DNA from: an uncultured Bacilli bacterium
Lineage (GTDB): Bacteria; Bacillota_I; Bacilli_A; RF39; UBA660
Direction: 5' to 3'
Length of the DNA stretch: 9,910 nt
NCBI GenBank assembly: GCA_947632495.1
Contig: CANRPL010000053.1
Coordinates: 1 to 9,910 of the forward strand
Shown here: piece by piece, positions 5,777-9,910 of the stretch
Numbering within the stretch: position 1 is the first letter of the stretch
Layout of the letters: every line of letters starts with the position of its first letter
Made by a program: the position numbers and the translations under genes
Notes under the pieces: model-generated
Seen by the model: only the letters and a program-made list of their open reading frames with translations
What the model was told of the DNA's origin: nothing
Database searches by the model: none

Positions 5777-5785
5777 TGATATACT
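5777..5785 (+). promoter_or_regulatory. Extended -10 promoter of ezrA
   Basis: TGATATACT is an extended -10 element with one mismatch to TATAAT; no good -35 box is seen 17 bp upstream. The stretch from here to the start codon closely resembles that of the 639 gene: TATGATATA, then TATAGTAGGTGATG, then ATG. The ribosome binding site is AGGTGAT. The leader would be about 13 nt. Confidence 0.6.
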
Positions 5786-5804
5786 TTATATAGTAGGTGA
5801 TGAT

Positions 5805-7529
5805 ATGAACCAGACACTAATCCTTGTGACCTTAATTATTCTGACTGTTGCCTTAATAATAACAGCTTTCTTTTTCGTTCGCAGTCGTAAGACTAAACGA
5901 CTAGAGAAAGTATTAGAAGAATTAGAAATAGAAAAAAATAAACTTGATTCTTCCCCCATTATACCAGAATTAGCTAAAGTAGAAGCTTTCTTAAAAAATG
6001 AGAAAGTGGCAGCGATGTATGATACATGGAGTAAACGTTTACAAAATATTAAAGATGAACAAATTCCTCATTTATCTGATATGATGCTCGAAGCAGAATA
6101 CTCTTTAAATCAAAAAGATTATAAAAATGCTATTTATAAGATTGCTAAACTGGAAATGGAATTATATAAAGTAAGAACCAATTCGGAATTCCTTTTGGGT
6201 GAAATAAAAGAAATAACTTTAAGTGAAGAACGTAGTCGTGTCATTATTACCGATTATAAGGTCCGTTTTCGTGAATTACATCAAAAGTTTGAAGATACTA
6301 AAGCTGAATTTGGTTCAGTAGCGGAAGCTATTAACAATCGTTTTGCATTAATATCTAAACATTTTGAAGATTTTGAGCGTCTTATGGATAACAAAGATTA
6401 TACTGAAGTTAACGGAGCTTTAAAACGTATTGATGACTTGTTAAAACATATGAGCATCGTTATTGAGGAAGTACCATCGATTATTTTATTAAGTAATAGT
6501 GTTATTCCTAAAAAAATTGAAGAAGTAGAAGAAGTCTATGAACAGATGTTAAAGGCTAGTTATCCTTTAGATTATTTAAATGTTGAATATAATATTGATG
6601 AAGCTAATAAAAAGATTAATGATATTATTGTTAGAACTCAAGATTTAAATTTGGAAGATAGTCTTTTTGAATTAAAGGTACTTCTTGATTATTTTGAATC
6701 GTTATTTAGTGATTTTGAAAAAGAGAAAAATGCGCGAGCTGTCTTTGCGGAAACTAATAATACCTTTAAGAGTAAATTAGCTAAAGTTAATGATTTAATC
6801 AGTGATATTTTTTCACAGCTAGATGATCTTAAAAATGTCTATAACCTATCTGATGATAGTATTGATGGATTGCGTAAAATTTCTGATGAATTACAGGAAA
6901 TTAATACCGATTATCAAACTTTATCCGATCAAATATTACAAAATAATTTTGCTTATTCTAAAATGTTAAAAGAATTAGAGGTTTTAACTAGTCGTTTAGT
7001 TAATCTAGAAGATCGCCTTGATTCTAATTTAGATACGTTAGGTAATATGCGTGAAGATGAGGTGCGTGCTCGTCAACAATTAGAAGAGATAAAAGTGGTT
7101 TTAAAGGATGCTAAATTAAAAATGCGCGAATATAATCTACCGGTCATTCCTCAAAGTTATTACGTTGAATTAAATGAAGCTAGTAGTGCGATTAGAGAAA
7201 TTGTTAAAGAACTTGATAAAAAACCAATCACTATTAGTGTCTTGAATACGCGAGTAGATACGGCCCGTGATCTTGTTTTAAAACTATATTCTAAAACGCG
7301 AGAGTTACTACGAACAGCGGCTTTTGCCGAAACTGTTCTTGTCTATGGTAACCGTTATCGTAGCTCTTATGAAGGACTTAGTAATAAATTAAATTTAGCT
7401 GAACAGTTATTTTTAAGAGGGGAGTACCAACGTTCTTTAGAATTAACAATCAATCTTTTAAATAAAATTGAACCGGGAATTCATGGCCGTCTTTTAAAGA
7501 TGTATAAACCGGATAATAAGGAGGATTAG
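5805..7529 (+). CDS. ezrA: Septation ring formation regulator EzrA
   Basis: EzrA is a membrane-anchored division protein of low-GC Gram-positive bacteria. It restrains FtsZ ring formation away from midcell and also helps recruit division and wall-synthesis proteins. The 574 residues match the family length. There is one N-terminal membrane helix (about residues 4-25) followed by RSRKTKR, which places the rest in the cytosol. The remainder is almost entirely charged helix and coiled coil, as in the spectrin-like repeats of EzrA. Near the C-terminus VLVYGNRYRSSYEG (511-524) matches the conserved QNR patch needed for midcell localisation. The start has AGGTGAT upstream. The next gene begins on the base after the stop, and its ribosome binding site AAGGAGGATT lies inside the last codons, so the two are coupled. 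ezrA lies near rpsD, tyrS and thiI in B. subtilis too. Confidence 0.93.
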   Translation: MNQTLILVTLIILTVALIITAFFFVRSRKTKRLEKVLEELEIEKNKLDSSPIIPELAKVEAFLKNEKVAAMYDTWSKRLQNIKDEQIPHLSDMMLEAEYSLNQKDYKNAIYKIAKLEMELYKVRTNSEFLLGEIKEITLSEERSRVIITDYKVRFRELHQKFEDTKAEFGSVAEAINNRFALISKHFEDFERLMDNKDYTEVNGALKRIDDLLKHMSIVIEEVPSIILLSNSVIPKKIEEVEEVYEQMLKASYPLDYLNVEYNIDEANKKINDIIVRTQDLNLEDSLFELKVLLDYFESLFSDFEKEKNARAVFAETNNTFKSKLAKVNDLISDIFSQLDDLKNVYNLSDDSIDGLRKISDELQEINTDYQTLSDQILQNNFAYSKMLKELEVLTSRLVNLEDRLDSNLDTLGNMREDEVRARQQLEEIKVVLKDAKLKMREYNLPVIPQSYYVELNEASSAIREIVKELDKKPITISVLNTRVDTARDLVLKLYSKTRELLRTAAFAETVLVYGNRYRSSYEGLSNKLNLAEQLFLRGEYQRSLELTINLLNKIEPGIHGRLLKMYKPDNKED

Positions 7530-7706
7530 ATGAGTAATCAAGTACTTAATGAAGAAGAATATATTGATGAAGATTATGAAGAGATTGCTGGTATTGAAAA
7601 TGAGACGGATTTAGTTACCAAAATTAATTCGCCTATTAATCTCATATTACTAGGACTTAATATTTTAGTTTTCGTAGCGATTATTTTAGTTTTATTCCTA
7701 ATGTAG
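7530..7706 (+). CDS. Small acidic tail-anchored membrane protein
   Basis: This 58-residue gene begins ATGAGTAAT immediately after the ezrA stop and has a strong ribosome binding site, AAGGAGGATT (7518-7527). The first 30 residues are highly acidic (EEEYIDEDYEE, then NETD). Residues about 36-57 form a single hydrophobic helix (PINLILLGLNILVFVAIILV, then LFLM) that runs to the very end. This predicts a tail-anchored protein with its acidic N-terminus in the cytosol. I do not recognise a family. Strict coupling to ezrA suggests a role with EzrA or the division machinery, by context only. A terminator overlaps its stop codon, so ezrA and this gene form a complete two-gene operon. Its size makes it easy to miss in automatic annotation. 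Confidence 0.8.
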   Translation: MSNQVLNEEEYIDEDYEEIAGIENETDLVTKINSPINLILLGLNILVFVAIILVLFLM

Positions 7707-7729
7707 AAGCACTTATATGTGCTTCTTTT
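7706..7729 (+). terminator. Terminator of the ezrA operon
   Basis: A perfect 7-bp stem, GAAGCAC (7706-7712) and GTGCTTC (7719-7725), with a 6-nt loop is followed by four T's, then AATTT. It begins on the last base of the stop codon of the small membrane protein gene. The stem is moderately GC-rich, but the T-tract is broken. Confidence 0.75.
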
Positions 7730-7732
7730 AAT

Positions 7733-7761
7733 TTGACAAATAAAGGAAGCTTTGTTAAGAT
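7733..7761 (+). promoter_or_regulatory. Promoter of the 7787 gene
   Basis: A perfect TTGACA (7733-7738), 17 bp, then TAAGAT (7756-7761) with TG at 7753-7754 as an extended -10. The TTG of this -35 box is in frame with the gene and could be mistaken for its start codon. Transcription would begin near 7768, about 19 nt before the chosen ATG. Confidence 0.72.
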
Positions 7762-7786
7762 AAGCGCTAGTTTTGGGAGAGAAATT

Positions 7787-8275
7787 ATGACAGATGAAGA
7801 ATTAAAATATATTGAAACCATTATTAGTCGTGAAGCATCGGTTGAAAATATCGGTGCGTTAAAAAAGATTAGAGCGATAATTCAAACACAAATTGCTTCA
7901 CTAGGTTTACCTAATCCGGATTTAAAAGGTAAATTAGATGTTTTATGTATTAATTTACATATTTTTCTTGCTGGAGAGCCAAAAATTAAGCGTCAACATT
8001 TATGTATTTTCCGTGCGGTTAAAAAAAGAAATTTTGCTGATGGTATCAATCATCGTAATTTATATGTTTTTGATCTTATTAAATGTAGTGAAATGGAAAT
8101 TGGTGATTTTCCTGGTATTGGCGAATTTACTATGAAGCATCTACAAACTTATTTAGCTCATAATGGTCTAACTTTAGGAATGTCTATATCCCTAGATGAG
8201 GAAAGGGAATTAATCCTTTTAGCTAAAGAAAAAGAAGAACGTGATATGAAAAATAAAATGAAGGTATTGTCTTAA
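7787..8275 (+). CDS. Protein with RNA polymerase alpha-CTD-like domain
   Basis: This 162-residue protein has no assigned function. Residues about 72-132 resemble the C-terminal domain of the RNA polymerase alpha subunit: CIFRAVKKRNFADGI, then LYVFDLIKCSEMEIGDFPGI, then a helix ending HNGLTLGM. In alpha this helix-hairpin-helix fold binds UP-element DNA and activators. Here it stands alone, with a helical N-terminal segment (1-65) and a charged C-terminal helix (136-162). The first part of alpha, needed for polymerase assembly, is absent. The start is the ATG at 7787, 6 bases after GGGAGA (7775-7780); the upstream in-frame TTG at 7733 is the -35 box of its promoter. It is a single-gene unit with its own promoter and terminator. 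It may be a DNA- or regulator-binding protein; the domain assignment comes from sequence pattern only. Confidence 0.78.
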   Translation: MTDEELKYIETIISREASVENIGALKKIRAIIQTQIASLGLPNPDLKGKLDVLCINLHIFLAGEPKIKRQHLCIFRAVKKRNFADGINHRNLYVFDLIKCSEMEIGDFPGIGEFTMKHLQTYLAHNGLTLGMSISLDEERELILLAKEKEERDMKNKMKVLS

Positions 8276-8296
8276 ATTTGCACTACCTTTTTTTTT
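8261..8296 (+). terminator. Terminator of the 7787 gene
   Basis: AAGGTA (8261-8266) pairs with TACCTT (8284-8289) across a 17-nt loop that contains the stop codon. The right arm runs into nine T's (8288-8296). The long T-tract is convincing; the short stem and large loop make it less so. Confidence 0.58.
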
Positions 8297-8297
8297 G

Positions 8298-8306
8298 TGG
8301 TAAAAT
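8298..8306 (+). promoter_or_regulatory. Extended -10 promoter of the NlpC/P60 gene
   Basis: TGGTAAAAT is an extended -10 element lying directly after the terminator T-tract. A weak TTGCAC (8278-8283) lies 17 bp upstream of TAAAAT, so the terminator's right arm would sit in the promoter spacer. Transcription would begin near 8313. Confidence 0.5.
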
Positions 8307-8338
8307 AGGCTTTGCTGTCTATAAAAATGGAGGGATTT

Positions 8339-9064
8339 ATGATTTCGAAGCTGAAGATAAATACAGTCATTTGCTACTGTATGGCATCTTTGATAATGCT
8401 TGGTCTAATTGCTTCTAAGGCAACGGGTGCAGCAACAAGTTTAAAAACCAATTCCAAAAATGTTGAGGTCCCAATGGCAGAAAATATTTCTTATGGCTTA
8501 GTAGCGATTGAAGCATCATCATGCATAGAGAAAACAGAAGATGCTAAAAAAGTGACAGAAGAAAAGAAAGAGGATAGTAAAGAGTCTAACAAGACTGAAG
8601 ATAAAGACAAGGACGAGAAAAAGACAACAACTAAAAAGAAAACAACAACGAAGAAAGTAAAAAGTTCTAGTAATACTAAAAAATTACCAAGTAATATTAG
8701 TCTTGGTAAAGAGATTGTAGCGTATGCTAAAAAGTTTATTGGTAATCCTTATAAAAGAGGAGGAACTAGTTTAACAAAAGGCGCCGATTGTAGTGGCTTT
8801 ACGATGAGTGTCTTCAAACACTTTGGTATTAAACTGCCAAGGGGTGGCGGCAGTCAAGCTAAAGTTGGTGTCCAAGTTCCATTTAATAAATTAGAACCTG
8901 GCGATTTAGTTTTTTATTCAAATAAAAAGAATGGTAGTATTACCCATGTAGCTATTTATATTGGTGATAATAAGATTGTTCATTCACGAACACCAAAAGA
9001 AGGAATTGGTATAAATAGTGTTAATATCATGTATAAGGTTACAGCTCGTCGTGTCATTAAATAA
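8339..9064 (+). CDS. Secreted NlpC/P60 cell-wall hydrolase
   Basis: NlpC/P60 enzymes are cysteine peptidases that usually cut the D-Glu to diamino-acid bond of peptidoglycan peptides. Of 241 residues, 1-30 form a signal peptide (basic start, hydrophobic core, cleavage probably near ATGAAT). Residues 64-118 are a low-complexity Lys/Glu then Lys/Thr linker, with KTTTK repeated twice. Residues 122-241 are the catalytic domain. Cys151 in GADCSGF is the nucleophile, His203 in ITHVAIYIG the base, and His215 in IVHSRTP the third residue. LPRGGGSQA replaces the commoner LPRTSxxQ. There is no SH3 or LysM wall-binding domain; the basic linker may serve to bind the wall. I chose the ATG at 8339, with GGAGGG 4 bases upstream, over a TTG at 8312 that would overlap the transcription start region. 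Whether it remodels the wall or is released is not clear. Confidence 0.93.
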   Translation: MISKLKINTVICYCMASLIMLGLIASKATGAATSLKTNSKNVEVPMAENISYGLVAIEASSCIEKTEDAKKVTEEKKEDSKESNKTEDKDKDEKKTTTKKKTTTKKVKSSSNTKKLPSNISLGKEIVAYAKKFIGNPYKRGGTSLTKGADCSGFTMSVFKHFGIKLPRGGGSQAKVGVQVPFNKLEPGDLVFYSNKKNGSITHVAIYIGDNKIVHSRTPKEGIGINSVNIMYKVTARRVIK

Positions 9065-9104
9065 AAAGTAGTTATGAATTATCTTCAAAAACTACTTTTT
9101 TTTT
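9063..9104 (+). terminator. Terminator of the NlpC/P60 gene
   Basis: A perfect 11-bp stem, AAAAAGTAGTT (9063-9073) and AACTACTTTTT (9090-9100), with a 16-nt loop and a tract of nine T's (9096-9104). It overlaps the stop codon of the preceding gene, and its last T is the first base of the thiI extended -10 box. Confidence 0.85.
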
Positions 9105-9112
9105 GATATAAT
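9104..9112 (+). promoter_or_regulatory. Extended -10 promoter of thiI
   Basis: TGATATAAT is a perfect extended -10 element that shares its first T with the upstream terminator. No recognisable -35 box is found 17 bp upstream. Transcription would begin near 9119, inside the ribosome binding site region (GAGGTGG, 9118-9124), so the leader is only about 10 nt. Confidence 0.6.
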
Positions 9113-9128
9113 TAGCAGAGGTGGTTGG

Positions 9129-9910
9129 ATGCAAAAATTAATTTTAATTAAATATGGTGAATTAACAACTAAAAAAGGTAATCGTAGCGTTTTTATAAGA
9201 TTATTGGTTAAAAATATTAATGCGATACTTAAAGGTATCGATTATAAAATAAGTTATGATCGTGTTCGAATGTATATTGAAGCTCCTGATACTTCACTTG
9301 TAACTGATAAGTTAAAAAATGTTTTTGGTATTCATAGTATAGTGAATTGCTATAAAGTAAATACTAATATTGATGAAATAAAAACTTCACTTGTTACTAT
9401 TTTAAAAGATCTTTCTTTTGAGACTTTTAAAGTTGAGACTAATCGCGCTGATAAGAGTTTTACTATTCCTAGTATGGAATTTAGCCGAATGATGGGTGGC
9501 TTTATTTTAAAAAATATTAATTGTAAAGTCGATGTTCATCATCCTGATCTATTAGTTAAAATCGAAATTAGAAAAGATGCTACCTATATATATACAGATG
9601 AAATTAAAGGTCTCGGAGGCTATCCTGTTGGCATTCAAGGTAAAGGTCTTTTAATGTTAAGCGGTGGTATCGATTCACCAGTTGCGGGCTATTTAGCTTT
9701 AAAAAGAGGTATTGATTTAGAATGCCTATATTTTGAATCACCACCTCATACAAGTGTTGAAGCTAAAAATAAAGTCATTAAATTAGCTTCCATTATCAAT
9801 TCTTATTCAGGTAACATTAGAGTTAATGTCGTTCCTTTTACTAAACTTCAAGAAGCTATTTATAAAAATGTACCTGATAGTTATATTATTACCATTATGC
9901 GTCGAATGAT
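9129..9910 (+). CDS. thiI: ThiI, tRNA 4-thiouridine synthase, 5' part
   Basis: ThiI adenylates and thiolates uridine 8 of tRNA to 4-thiouridine, a near-UV sensor, and in many bacteria also serves thiazole synthesis for thiamine. The window holds the first 260 codons and the frame runs off the end; full Gram-positive proteins have about 400. The N-terminus MQKLILIKYGELTTKKGNR is the typical ferredoxin-like start. A THUMP RNA-binding domain covers about residues 60-160, and the ATP-binding PP-loop SGGIDSP is at 178-184, followed by FESPPHTS (202-209). The cysteine of the catalytic loop and the C-terminal end lie outside the window. The start has GAGGTGG upstream. A cysteine desulfurase gene usually lies beside thiI in Bacilli; none is upstream here. 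Confidence 0.95.
   Translation, partial: MQKLILIKYGELTTKKGNRSVFIRLLVKNINAILKGIDYKISYDRVRMYIEAPDTSLVTDKLKNVFGIHSIVNCYKVNTNIDEIKTSLVTILKDLSFETFKVETNRADKSFTIPSMEFSRMMGGFILKNINCKVDVHHPDLLVKIEIRKDATYIYTDEIKGLGGYPVGIQGKGLLMLSGGIDSPVAGYLALKRGIDLECLYFESPPHTSVEAKNKVIKLASIINSYSGNIRVNVVPFTKLQEAIYKNVPDSYIITIMRRM

Noticed and set aside
7938..8135. 65-codon open frame on the plus strand rich in Phe, Ile and Leu
   Set aside because: It is a frame-shifted shadow of the alpha-CTD-like gene; its hydrophobicity comes from reading AT-rich codons out of frame.
8312..8338. TTG start for the NlpC/P60 gene
   Set aside because: It falls at the expected transcription start, lacks a ribosome binding site, and spoils the signal peptide; ATG 8339 has GGAGGG.
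1..9910. Mobile element, CRISPR array or defence cluster
   Set aside because: No transposase, integrase, direct-repeat array, terminal inverted repeats or defence domains are found; gene content is core and base composition looks even.

Overview
This AT-rich window carries mostly core housekeeping genes and looks like the chromosome of a low-GC Firmicute, class Bacilli or a relative (possibly an uncultured gut lineage). The evidence is L32 in a DUF177-rpmF pair, a Gram-positive EzrA, a T-box riboswitch, an rpsD with its own long leader, AGGAGG-type ribosome binding sites, and a tyrS/rpsD/ezrA/thiI neighbourhood resembling that of Bacillus subtilis. Tryptophan is encoded by TGG and one gene ends in TGA, so the code looks standard rather than Mycoplasma-type. 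I see no insertion sequence, phage gene, CRISPR array or tRNA.

Layout. Positions 1-591 hold the end of a DUF177/YceD gene and rpmF (L32). Positions 639-1370 encode an unrecognised membrane-anchored protein. A consensus promoter and a tyrosine-type T-box leader (about 1401-1592) then precede a tight cluster: deoC (1608-2285), an all-alpha dimeric dUTPase (2275-2760), tyrS (2769-3995) and an unrecognised 288-residue protein (4013-4879). That cluster converges on rpsD (minus strand, 4937-5539), separated from it by two hairpins. rpsD has a strong promoter and a structured leader of about 150 nt. Divergent from rpsD, ezrA (5805-7529) is followed with no gap by a 58-codon tail-anchored membrane protein (7530-7706). 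Then come a protein with a domain resembling the RNA polymerase alpha C-terminal domain (7787-8275), a secreted NlpC/P60 hydrolase (8339-9064) and the 5' part of thiI (9129 to the window edge).

How it works together. The T-box should raise transcription when tRNA-Tyr is uncharged. That fits tyrS, but here deoC and a dUTPase lie between the switch and tyrS, so two deoxynucleotide enzymes appear to be tied to tyrosine supply. rpsD probably controls itself through its leader. ezrA and its small partner act at the division site, and the NlpC/P60 enzyme acts on the wall.

Three gene boundaries use the same compact design: the T-tract of one gene's terminator runs into an extended -10 box for the next gene, which leaves a very short 5' leader. 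I see no clear new defence or mobile system. The parts most worth a second look are the T-box arrangement, the alpha-CTD-like protein, the small gene behind ezrA and the two unrecognised proteins.
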